A program made the position numbers and the translations under genes. This document shows positions 37,173 to 46,690 of a stretch of DNA of 64,000 nt, in pieces. The stretch comes from Brevipalpus yothersi. Its lineage: Eukaryota; Arthropoda; Arachnida; Trombidiformes; Tenuipalpidae. Positions within the stretch are counted from its first letter, which is position 1; each line of letters opens with the position of its first letter. The stretch spans positions 19,153 through 83,152 of the forward strand of contig QZCP01000268.1 in assembly GCA_003956705.1 (NCBI GenBank), in the 5' to 3' direction. Below the pieces are notes generated by a model. The model did not search any database. It was not told where the DNA came from and worked only from the letters and a program-made list of their open reading frames with translations.

Positions 37173-39140
37173 TCATCTCAATGCTTCAACAAGAGTTTTC
37201 CCATTCAACAATTGTGTTGTTGCTATTAAAAGTTCCACATTAACTGGAAGAGAAGAGAATCTTGAGTGAACGAGGCAAAGAACATTAGATTAAAACTTAC
37301 GGTTTCTCTTTTGAGCTAGAAGCCTGAGAGCTGATATCTCTGCAAAAGTAACTCCACCGATGAAAAAAACCAATATAACACGAGGCTCTTCGGTAGCAAC
37401 TAGAGTGGACCTTGACGAAGTCACTGAGGTGATCGAACTCCGATGGCGACGCAGCTCTGGAGGGATTTGTTGATGATATTCGAACGTTGATCCTGGTAAT
37501 ACTTTAAGAGTTTCAGACATCGTTATCCATCTTGATTTGAGAAATGATTCTACTATTCTAGCAGACAGTGGAGCATAGCCATTAAAAACGTATGTCAAAT
37601 CATTGTCTGGCTCAGTTTTACCGACTCTTGTCAGGCGAAATTGTTTCTTCAACATGTTGTAAGGTTTATTCAGCAAGGTACTTCTGACTTTTATCAGACC
37701 TGCCAGCTGGAGGTTATGGAGATATTCTAAGTTACTGTATCCATAGGTTTGGAGTATTTCTCTAGAATAGTGCTCCAAAACTTTTTTCTTTAGACCATTA
37801 TTTGTTTGAGATTGTAAGGCTATTAATCGAATGACTTTGGTCAAAGGTTGCTGTTTAGCGATACAATCCTCAATATATGTAATGATAGAGTCTGTTTCGA
37901 TGGAGTTAACAAACATTTGTTGAACTTCAACTGATTCCATAAAATCTTCGCTTTCCACCTCTTGCTTTATGAGCTCAGCTACTGAGGTCTGATTCACAAT
38001 GCAATTCTTACTCGCTTGAAGGATGGGAAGTTTTTTCATGAACAGTTTCATATCTTCAATACTTTTGGCTGAGTGACGCTCTTCCATCATAGCTGAAAGT
38101 TTTTTGGCATTTTCTTTGATAATTGGACCAACATCGTAGAAAGTTTTATCTCGTATTTTCACAAATATTGTATCGGATGAGTTCAATTTGAATGATTTTG
38201 TCTCTTTGGTGGGTTGACTTGATTGACTTTCCGTATCGGTGCTAGCTTGAGAGGTAGAATTTTTGTTCAATTTTTCGACTGAAATTTTCATCACACCATT
38301 ATTTACACCAAAAATTTCATCGCATAGTCCCTCGTAGGTCATCTGATTCATGAGGGGTGTAATAAAATCAACACTTCGATCAAGGATCAACAAGGAGTGA
38401 ATCTGAGGCACTACATGCGATTCGTTGAGTGACATTTCATTCTTAAGTCTAGATAAAAGCTCCGTGACACGCTTGGCACAAGATCCTTGACCATAAATAT
38501 CTCTTATGATTCCGAAGCGTAGCTGGATATGAATAATAGCTCGTGCAACGTGAAGTAAGCAAGAATAGTCTTTTTCAACAAAAAGATCTTTCAAAGAGTC
38601 GATCATTTGCATAGATAGAACATCATCATCGATGGGTAAAATTTCAACAGGATATTCGCAAATAGAGGAGATGATAGAAGATACATTTTCATCTTCCAAA
38701 ATTTTTTCACACAGCCAACCTCTACATGGCATGAACAGAATGTGATAGTCATGATTTTTAGTTGTCTTCTTGATTTCTTCTCGAAGATTATCAGCGATAA
38801 GTTTCATCAGGGAAGGCTTTTTGCGAACAAAATACACCACATGTTTAGCTCTGATCAATGGCAGCCGATCTTTTCGTAAATGAAGCATCTGAATGACACC
38901 ATATTGTCTTAAGAAAGCAAAATCAGCAATCAATTCGATGATTCCAAGTATTTTCTCATCCCATATGATAGCCTACACAAAAAGTCATGAGAAAAGTTCG
39001 ATTAACAATCATCAATGCTCATCCAAACGAACTTCACAACTAACCTTAGTTCCATCATAATTTTGGAGACAATTTTTCAGCTCTTCACGAGCTATCTCCT
39101 TAAAAACGGACACATTTAACAATCGTAAATCTTCACTCAT
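37173..39140 (-). CDS. VPS33A: VPS33A, Sec1/Munc18-type HOPS/CORVET subunit
   Basis: Three exons, 39045-39140, 37301-38972 and 37173-37243, give 612 residues, close to the family length of about 600. The start MSEDLRLLNVSVFKEIAREEL and KAIIWDEKIL match the N-terminal Sec1 domain. Typical blocks follow: RLPLIRAKHVVYFVRKKP, LLILDRSVDFITPL, MTYEGLCDEIFG, REILQTYGY and FFIGGVTFAEISALR. The tiny last exon encodes VELLIATTQLLNGKTLVEAL, which closes the protein as in VPS33A. It binds and templates SNAREs within the HOPS and CORVET tethers, for fusion of endosomes, lysosomes and autophagosomes. The sequence follows VPS33A more closely than VPS33B. It is head-to-head with the URB1-like gene, 296 bp between start codons. 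Confidence 0.93.
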
Positions 39141-39436
39141 AATTGAATATACAAGAACATTAAACAGACTAGAACAATTGAATGGTAAAATTAGAAACTT
39201 TTATTTCCACAATTGTTTTCAATTTTCATCACAAACACAGCAAAAACTGTGAAAACATACAAAAAAAGTAAACATTCAGGAACCGCCTTCTTGTTTATAC
39301 ACGCTTCTTGAATGAAAAAATGAAAACATTTCACTTCACAAGAGCACATGGTCAAGAAGTGGTTTGGTGAAAGGAAAGATTAAATTGTGATTAATTGTTG
39401 ATTTGTGATTGTGATTGTGTAGGTGATTCTGTTTTA
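39141..39436. promoter_or_regulatory. Bidirectional promoter region of VPS33A and URB1-like gene
   Basis: The 296 bp between two divergent start codons must contain both core promoters and 5' ends, unless the URB1-like gene has an upstream exon. I see no clear TATA box. Confidence 0.5.
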
Positions 39437-40597
39437 ATGATGGAAAAATTGATCGATGCTTTGACTAGGTATAAATGTACACTATCGGCCAAAGATCGAT
39501 CAATTTTTCGTGAAATATATTCACTAGACAATCAGCAGGCAATATTGAGACTTCATCCATTCATTTGGGGCTCATCAGCAACCACATATTATTCATCGAT
39601 CACTGATCAACGGTTTACTTTGTTTAAACTGCCCCGAATTGATCAAGTTTTGGCACAATATGATAAGGTGAAACTTTTGAGAACTATTGATCAGTTTCCA
39701 CTTGATTTATCATTGAATCCGGATGATAATGATGAGATTGAAAATGGAGAAAATCTTTATGATCCTCGATTCATACTACTCTCCATTTATCATCTTTTAT
39801 CACCACATAATTTGATCAATTGTTCCAAGTTCATCAGTCTACGAGGATTGTCCATAGTATTGGTGTGTACCTCAAGTAATCAGCCATCAATCCGTTCATT
39901 GGCTTACGCTGTTCTCAATCGTTTCTATTCTCATCTGGAATCAGCCAAAGCATCCAGTCTTGTCTATCTTTGGACTCATTTTGTTAATTGTTTCCGATCA
40001 ACATTGAAGACAGAGAATCAAAAAAATCCTTATCTCTTCACTGTAACATTGGTTCTATCCATCGAAGTCATCAATAATCCAAAAAGTCCTCTGTTTCCTT
40101 ATGTGAAAGCTTTTGTTGGCCAAAAAGCATCATTTGACAATTCTTGTCTTGCTAAATTTTTTCTATCTCTTCTTCGTTCAAATGATTTATCATGGAAAAT
40201 GTTCCAGTCAACTGCTCTCAACATACTTGCGAAATCCGTATTTGATGAGGGAGACTTCAAAATTTGTACTGAATTCGATTTGTATAAGATTATTTTTTCA
40301 CTCTACACTTCTGAGTGGACTGATAAGCCGGCAAAATTAGCGATTCTCAAGTTCATCAAAAGATGTGTCAGCATTCATAGTGTCTTAGAAAAATTAATTG
40401 TCGAGGATGCCATCATTCCTTGGTTAACGTTGATAGTCGTTAATGGTTCTAATTTTACTGAGCCATTTATTGAAGAGTTGGAACAAATTAGTAAGATTAT
40501 TCGTAAATCTAGAAAGCATTTAAGGGTTGAAGATGAAATGATCACACATTCCATCAAAATTCTATCTAAGTGTACCAAAAAACTTAGGGCTGAGTAA
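39437..40597 (+). CDS. URB1: Short URB1-like nucleolar pre-ribosome protein
   Basis: A single exon of 386 residues from ATG 39437. The block LPRIDQVLAQYDKVKLLRTI, then LYDPRFILLSIYHLLSP, the Cys-Lys-Phe stretch NLINCSKFISLRGLSIVL and the downstream helical repeats resemble the C-terminal region of URB1/NPA1, a nucleolar factor for early 60S ribosome assembly. Full URB1 proteins exceed 2000 residues, so this one holds only the C-terminal type of domain. Only 296 bp separate its start from VPS33A, which leaves little room for missing exons unless they lie far upstream on the other side of VPS33A. A sequence TGTGTAG just before 39422 resembles a splice acceptor, so an upstream exon is possible. 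The gene is distinct and well formed; the family call is moderate. Confidence 0.72.
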   Translation: MMEKLIDALTRYKCTLSAKDRSIFREIYSLDNQQAILRLHPFIWGSSATTYYSSITDQRFTLFKLPRIDQVLAQYDKVKLLRTIDQFPLDLSLNPDDNDEIENGENLYDPRFILLSIYHLLSPHNLINCSKFISLRGLSIVLVCTSSNQPSIRSLAYAVLNRFYSHLESAKASSLVYLWTHFVNCFRSTLKTENQKNPYLFTVTLVLSIEVINNPKSPLFPYVKAFVGQKASFDNSCLAKFFLSLLRSNDLSWKMFQSTALNILAKSVFDEGDFKICTEFDLYKIIFSLYTSEWTDKPAKLAILKFIKRCVSIHSVLEKLIVEDAIIPWLTLIVVNGSNFTEPFIEELEQISKIIRKSRKHLRVEDEMITHSIKILSKCTKKLRAE

Positions 40598-41068
40598 TGA
40601 GAGTTATTTATGATGATTATACAATTTTCATTATCATAAGAAGCATGTAAATTTCTACCTCTTATTGAGCTCTCCATTGAAAAGTGAGAGGAAACCATTC
40701 GAATAAATTGAACAATTTTCCTACCAAGAATCATGATAAAAATTCTTTTTGACTTATTTAATTTTTGAAGTAAAAAAGTTCTGATTCGATGGAAAAGTTC
40801 GAGTCCAGTTAGAAACCTCGAAAAGTCGAGTCGAAAGTTGTGACTAGCAAACCTTGGCGACGCCTCCAAGTGATGTTGAGCGCATGGAGAAAGTTTATCT
40901 GCACTGAAATTCAGTGACTCTGGCAATGATAATGTGTGTGTTTGTGAAGACAGATCAAAACAGTGGATGTAAACAGTCTAGAATTTTGTGAATATTTTGA
41001 TTGAAATTATTTTTTTGTTTTGTGGATTGATCTTAATTAATTTGATTGTTTAAACTCATTGTTTCACT
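40598..41068. other. Spacer between URB1-like gene and AFG3L2 copy B
   Basis: Contains an AATAAA at 40702 for the URB1-like gene and then presumably the promoter of copy B. No gene is seen. Confidence 0.6.
40702..40707 (+). promoter_or_regulatory. Candidate polyadenylation signal (AATAAA), URB1-like gene
   Basis: The canonical hexamer lies 105 bp after the stop codon. Confidence 0.5.
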
Positions 41069-43588
41069 ATGCTTCCCCGTGTAACTCATCAACCATTGAG
41101 GTCTAATTTGTCTCGAAGTTTGGCCACCGGATCATTCGGTGTGAGAGTTAATCGTTTTGCGTCAACAATCGTAAAACAAACAGAACGGCAAACTAATGAA
41201 TTGCCGATTGCTTTGTGGCACAGAATATGTAAAGATTTGAATTTACCATTACGCTTCAGATCTAGAAATGTTTTGCAAAGAATGCTATCACTTTTTTGTG
41301 CTCAAAAAGGCGATTCATCAGGTAAATTTTGCAGATCAACATACACACTATCGCACGTGCTCATGGTTTGCTTAATTCTGTCTCTATGTTTAAGGTTTCA
41401 AAAAATTCGGCATCAAATTGGAAGGCTCCAAGTTCGGTGGTAGTGGAGGTGGTGGTGGTGGTAGTGGCGGCTTTGGTGGTCCTGGATATCCACCAACATT
41501 CTGGCTTGCCGCAGCCGGTGCTCTGGGACTTATTGTCGCATTCAAAGGCTTGGGGGATGCTGCACGTTACAGAGAAATTACATGGAAAGAGTTTGTCAAT
41601 AATTATCTGGCTCGTGGAGTAGTTGAGAAGCTTGAGGTTGTGAATAAGCAGTATGTGACAGTCACTTTTGCTCCTGGAATGGCTCCAGGACTTGATAACA
41701 CTGTTTATTTCACAATTGGAAGTGTTGATTCTTTTGAAAAGAACCTCGAAAATACCCAAAGGATGATGAATATTGATCCATCAAGCTATGTACCTGTTGT
41801 TTACAAGAACAAGACTGAAATGTAAGGGTATTATACCAGCATATATTCATGTGAAATCTTACTAAAGAGCTTTTGTTCTCTTTCAGGGCTGCTATCCTTC
41901 GATTCTTAGGTAATCTCCTATTTTTGGGCTTCATAATTTGGTCATTCCGAAAGTCCATGGGGATGATGGGAGTAGTCAATAGAAGAGGAGGTATATTTGG
42001 AGTTGGGCAATCTACAGCTAAGCTAATCAATCCAGATGATATTGGAGTAAAATTTTCCGATGTAGCTGGATGTGAAGAGGCCAAGATTGAGATCATGGAG
42101 TTTGTCAACTTCTTGAGGAATCCTCAGCAATATGTCGATCTTGGAGCCAAAATTCCGAAAGGTGCTCTTCTCACTGGCCCACCAGGTACTGGAAAGACAT
42201 TGTTAGCCAAAGCCACCGCAGGTGAAGCTAATGTTCCGTTCATCACTGTAAATGGTTCCGAATTCTTGGAAATGTTTGTCGGTGTTGGTCCATCTAGAGT
42301 CAGAGATATGTTCGCCATGGCCAAGAAGAATGCTCCTTGTATCCTATTTATCGATGAAGTTGACGCTGTTGGTAGGAAGCGAGGTGGAAAGAACTTTGGC
42401 AGTCACAGTGAGCAAGAAAATACACTTAATCAGCTACTAGTCGAGATGGACGGTTTCAACACAGCCACCAATGTTGTCGTGATGGCAGCAACAAATCGTG
42501 CAGATATCCTAGACAAAGCTCTACTACGTCCAGGTCGTTTTGATCGACAGATATTTGTGCCTGCTCCTGACATCAAGGGAAGAGCATCAATATTCAAGGT
42601 TCATTTGAAGCCACTAAAAACTGATCTGATTAAGAATGAACTAGCACGTAAGATGGCTGCTTTAACACCAGGTTTTACTGGTGCAGATATAGCCAATGTG
42701 TGTAATGAAGCAGCTCTAATAGCTGCACGAGATCTCAACCCTTCAATTCTGTTGAAGCATTTCGAATCTGCAATCGAACGTGTTGTAGCCGGTATGGAGA
42801 AGAAGACTCAGGTACTCCAGCCTGAAGAGAAGAAAATTGTAGCCTATCATGAAGCAGGACATGCGATCGTAGGATGGTTCCTGGAGCATGCCGATCCTCT
42901 GTTGAAAGTATCCATAATACCTCGAGGCAAAGGACTTGGATATGCAATGAATCTACCTCGAGAACAGCATTTGTATTCAACGGAACAACTTTTTGATCGT
43001 ATGTGCATGACTCTAGGAGGTCGTGTATCAGAGCAAGTATTTTTCAATCGTGTAACGACAGGAGCTCAAGATGATCTCCAGAAAGTAACTCAAAACGCTT
43101 ACGCTCAAATTGTACAGTTTGGTATGAACGAAAAGGTAGGAAATGTATCCTTCGAAATGCCTCAACAAGGAGATTTAATCGCTGAAAAGCCATACAGTGA
43201 AGATACGGCACAGCTTATCGATAGCGAAGCTCGTAAGTTGATAAAGAAAGCTTATGACCGAACACTGAAATTGATCACTGAAAAGAAAGAGCAAGTTGAA
43301 ATGGTAAGTACACTGGTGTGAATTGGAATTCTCAAAGATTATTGGAAATCATTTATCTCATCAAAATTTACATTCCAGGTTGCCAAAAGATTATTAGAGA
43401 AGGAGGTGTTGAATCGAGATGACATGATTGAACTTTTGGGAAAGCGTCCTTTCCAAGACAAGAGTACTTATGAAGAGTTTGTGGAAGGTACTGGTTCCCT
43501 TGAAGAAGACACCACTTTACCAAAGGGTCTAGAAAACTGGAAAAAAGAAAAACCTGAGAAAGTTGCCGAGGAAACAGCTAAAATCTAA
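41069..43588 (+). CDS. AFG3L2: AFG3L2-like mitochondrial m-AAA protease, copy B
   Basis: Four exons (41069-41321, 41395-41821, 41887-43303, 43379-43588) give 768 residues, with all three introns in the same positions and phases as copy A. It has its own presequence (FGVRVNRFASTIV), a Gly-rich linker, first span (LAAAGALGLIVAF), FtsH-ext domain and second span. The AAA motifs (GPPGTGKT, ILFIDEVDAV, LLRPGRFDRQ) and HEAGH are intact, so it should be active. From about 42071 to 43052 it matches copy A with only about 16 base differences, all silent by my reading, while the presequence, first span and the end of the protease domain differ clearly. The two products could form homo- or hetero-hexamers, as AFG3L2 and its relatives do; which is inference. 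The tail ends in Lys/Glu-rich sequence. Confidence 0.95.
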
Positions 43589-43659
43589 ATCCAAATTAGT
43601 TTAATTAATTGTTTAATAAGATGCTTGTAAATATAATTTCTGTTCATAGTTGCTTCGAA

Positions 43660-43665
43660 ATTAAA
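43660..43665 (+). promoter_or_regulatory. Candidate polyadenylation signal (ATTAAA), AFG3L2 copy B
   Basis: This variant hexamer lies 72 bp after the stop codon and 58 bp before the stop of the convergent orphan gene, so the two 3' ends may overlap. Confidence 0.4.
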
Positions 43666-43722
43666 ATATTATTCATAAACCAGTTCATTTTTTTCAGAAT
43701 GCATTAGCTGAGCTTGGGGCGT

Positions 43723-44304
43723 CTACAATAGACATTTTTGAAGTGCATCATTAAGGAGTCCAGAGGTTGCACGATTAACCACATTTTCACGGAAGAGGAA
43801 GTCCGCTCGGACAGTAGTGACATTACCATAGCGAGGATCTTGGGAATGAATAAGGTACCTGTGATGACCCATACATTCGAGGTTTTCAGGTACCTCAAGT
43901 TCTAATTCACAAGCAACACCGCGGTGATCAAAGACTTTGCACTCAATCCGTGGTACTTTACCACCACCATCCGATTGCTCGTCGTGGGTATCAAGGAGCC
44001 CAGAGGTTTCACGATTAACCGCGTTTTCACGGTTAACCTTGTTTTCTCCGAAGACAAAGTCCACTCGGACAGTAGTGACATTACCATAGCGAGGATCTTG
44101 GGAATGAATCAGGTCCTTGTGATGACCCACCAAATCGAGGTTTTCAGGTACCTCAAGTTCTAATTCACTAGTAACACCGCGGTGTTCAATGACTTTGCAC
44201 CCAATCCCTAGTACTTTATCACCACCACCCGATTGCTTGTCGTGGGCATCAATAGTAGAGTTATTCTTCAAGATATCAGCCTGATGGGTTGACATGTTGT
44301 TCAT
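43723..44304 (-). CDS. Unrecognised 193-aa protein made of two tandem repeats
   Basis: One open frame from ATG 44304 (MNNMSTHQADILKNNSTID). Residues about 20-100 and 105-185 are two copies of one unit of about 80 residues. Each holds HRGV, then ELELEVPENL, GHH and LIHSQDPRYGNVTTVR, and ends VNR-TSGLL. The copies agree at most positions and the DNA repeats are close to 90% alike by eye, apart from an 18-bp insertion in the N-terminal copy that adds six residues (part of NRENAVNRE). I recognise no family and see no signal peptide or membrane span. Its stop lies 134 bp from that of AFG3L2 copy B and its start 314 bp from the helicase gene. Intact reading frame through both units favours a real coding gene; a recent internal duplication made it. 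Confidence 0.6.
   Translation of the reverse strand: MNNMSTHQADILKNNSTIDAHDKQSGGGDKVLGIGCKVIEHRGVTSELELEVPENLDLVGHHKDLIHSQDPRYGNVTTVRVDFVFGENKVNRENAVNRETSGLLDTHDEQSDGGGKVPRIECKVFDHRGVACELELEVPENLECMGHHRYLIHSQDPRYGNVTTVRADFLFRENVVNRATSGLLNDALQKCLL
43753..44237. repeat. Internal tandem duplication, period 240-258 bp
   Basis: The left copy begins at about 43753 (AAGGAGTCCAGAGGTTGCACG) and the right copy at about 43993 (AAGGAGCCCAGAGGTTTCACG). Further on the offset becomes 258 bp, due to the 18-bp indel. Both periods are multiples of three and keep the coding frame. Confidence 0.9.
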
Positions 44305-44618
44305 ATTGATCAAAATTATGTTACTCTTAACAACAATTGAAATTAATTTGACATACAGGCATCAACAGCAGAATTCTCTCCACTTTTCAATGAAAAAGTT
44401 TCCATGAATTCGCTGAAATGAATTTCAAACTTCATGAACTGCGCAAAGAAGCGCCTCTTAAGCAATGTGTTTTCCATGTGTTTATGTCTTCATGTGGTGT
44501 GTATATCGTTAATGTTGTCATGAACTTTTTATTCTGTTTCAATTGTGATCAAAAATTTTCAAGTGATTGTCATTTTGTTTGGTGTAATATTGATTCCCTT
44601 TGTTGACCATTAGAAAGT
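44305..44618. promoter_or_regulatory. Shared upstream region of two-repeat orphan and helicase
   Basis: The 314 bp between divergent start codons are AT-rich. I see no placeable promoter element. A 62-codon frame at 44418-44606 is Cys/Phe-rich and probably chance. Confidence 0.4.
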
Positions 44619-46320
44619 ATGAGGTCAGTGTCATCCGGTTGGAGTACACTTTTTCTTCCATTCAGATTCTCTCGCTCATTAGCAGGACGATCTGTCCGTT
44701 ATAATTCGGTGAGTAGTATTCATCTTGTTTAAGCATGATGAATGTAATAAATATGCAATCATTTTTCTTCAGACTTTGCGGAATAGATTGTGTAAATGTC
44801 CCAACACTTTGGTTCAACAAATCAAAAGCTCGTCATGTTCTCAATTGAGATTTGCTTCAAGTTTGTCACCATCTTTTTCGGAAACTAAATCTGGTCAAAA
44901 TTTATCATCAACACCCAATGAGCCTGGTACCTACATTGAGGAGGAAATTTTTGTTGAAGGAGTCGATGTTCCAGCACCTTTCATGAAATTTACCGATTAT
45001 GCATGGCCAGAGCCGATCAGAAAGTATTTAGAAAATCGAAAATTTCCTAATCCCACAAGCATCCAATCACAAGGTTGGCCAATTTGCTTGGAAGGCAGAG
45101 ATCTAGTTGGTATCGCTCAGACTGGATCGGGAAAAACTCTTGGTTACATGTTACCAGCGATGGTTCACATTGATCAACAGACAGAAATTGAAGACATGAC
45201 TTCAATGAAGCCCCGAGTACTCATCTTGGCTCCCACACGTGAACTTGCTCAACAAATCGATGAAGTTGCTAAGGATGTAAATTATCATCCAGCAGTGACT
45301 CTGTATGGTGGTGGGTCGAGAAATGTTCAGAGAGATCTCTTGGAAAACAATAATCCCTCGATAATCATTGCCACTCCTGGTCGCTTGAACGACTTCGCTT
45401 CATCCAGATGGATTGATCTAAGTGAAATATCCTATTTTGTTATCGATGAAGCTGATAGAATGTTAGACATAGGTTTTGAACCTCAAATCAGAGAAATTAT
45501 CAAACATTTGCCACAAAATCGACAAACAGTCATGTGGACAGCAACATGGCCCGAAGAAGTGAGAAATTTAGCTGAAGACTTCATGCAAAATTATGTTCAG
45601 ATACATGTGGGATCGAAACTTCTCCACGCTAATCCTAATATTGAGCAAAATATTATCATTTGTGATAGAGGCTCAAAGGATCAAGAATTAGCCAGAATTT
45701 TGGATGAAATTAAGGCAAAAGGTGGACGACCATCTGAGAACAAGATTTTGATTTTTGCATCAACCAAGGACGATGTTGATTGGATTCCCAGAAGAGTTTT
45801 GAATCGAAGAGGATGGAATGCATTTTCAATTCATGGTGGTAAAACACAAGCTGCCAGAGAAATGGTTCTCAGTGGTTTCAAGAGAGGAGCGAGGCAAATT
45901 CTTGTAGCAACAGATGTTGCTGCTAGAGGATTAGATGTTCAAGACATCAGATATGTGATCAATTATGACATGCCTATGGTTGTTGAAGATTATGTGCACA
46001 GAATCGGACGAACTGGTCGTCATGGGCTGAAAGGTGTTGCTTATTCCCTGTTCACTCCTGAAGATGCAAGATTAGCTAAAGAACTTGTCGGCATTCTTTC
46101 AAGAAATAATCAACCTATCGATCCACAATTAGAAGAGTGGGCTAAATTGACCAAGGCTGGAATCCGTAGATGGCGAGAAACAGGAACTACCAATAGTCGA
46201 CGTGATTATGTGGGGAATACCAATCAACGTGGTTACATGGGAAATAACAATCGACGTGAGTACGGCAGAAATAATGGAAGATTCGAGTCTGAAGGATATG
46301 ATAGTTGGCGCAAATACTAG
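44619..46320 (+). CDS. DEAD-box RNA helicase with mitochondrial-type presequence
   Basis: Two exons, 44619-44708 and 44773-46320, give 545 residues. The first 60 residues (FLPFRFSRSLAGRSVRYNS onward) are rich in Arg and Ser and lack acids, like a mitochondrial targeting signal. The core has the Q motif (PTSIQSQGWP), motif I AQTGSGKT at about 145-152, PTRELAQQI, TPGRLNDF, DEAD at about 255-258 and HRIGRTGRHG. Motif III reads TAT instead of the usual SAT. ARGLDVQDIRYVINYD is intact. The core resembles the p68/DDX5 branch, which normally acts in the nucleus. The tail has short Arg/Gly/Asn/Tyr repeats. It unwinds RNA with ATP; a role in mitochondrial RNA or ribosome metabolism is inference from the presequence. 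I cannot name the orthologue. Confidence 0.88.
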
Positions 46321-46690
46321 TGAATCTACCCAAAGTCCCTTTTTCCTTTTCGAAACGCTCCTTGACTTGGAAAAAAGTTTCATTGAAGCTTCATTCTACT
46401 GACACTCTTGGTATGGTGAAGAAATTTTGTAAAATTTGTGTAGAAATAAATTCATCCATTGTGTAATTGCCTGGATTTTATCAAACTCAAACGGTATTAT
46501 TTAAAATAGTCTTGCGAAACTAACAATCAAAAATCGTTAGAAAGTTTGAAAAGGAATCGAATAACTTTCAAAAATAACGAGTGTAATTTTTTCTTGTCCC
46601 AAGAAAAAAGCTCGATAAACAAAAATATCACAAACTCTTGGAATGATGAAAACCAGTGTCACCCAAAGTTTATCTCGAATTTCACTGAAT
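46321..46690. other. Spacer between convergent helicase and BCKDHA genes
   Basis: It contains the AATAAA at 46445 for the helicase and presumably the BCKDHA 3' UTR on the other strand. No gene is seen. Confidence 0.6.
46445..46450 (+). promoter_or_regulatory. Candidate polyadenylation signal (AATAAA), helicase
   Basis: The canonical hexamer lies 125 bp after the stop codon. Confidence 0.5.

Noticed and set aside
43924..44163. Plus-strand frame across the two-repeat orphan
   Set aside because: It covers only part of the repeat and is broken outside it, whereas the minus frame runs through both units with an ATG start.
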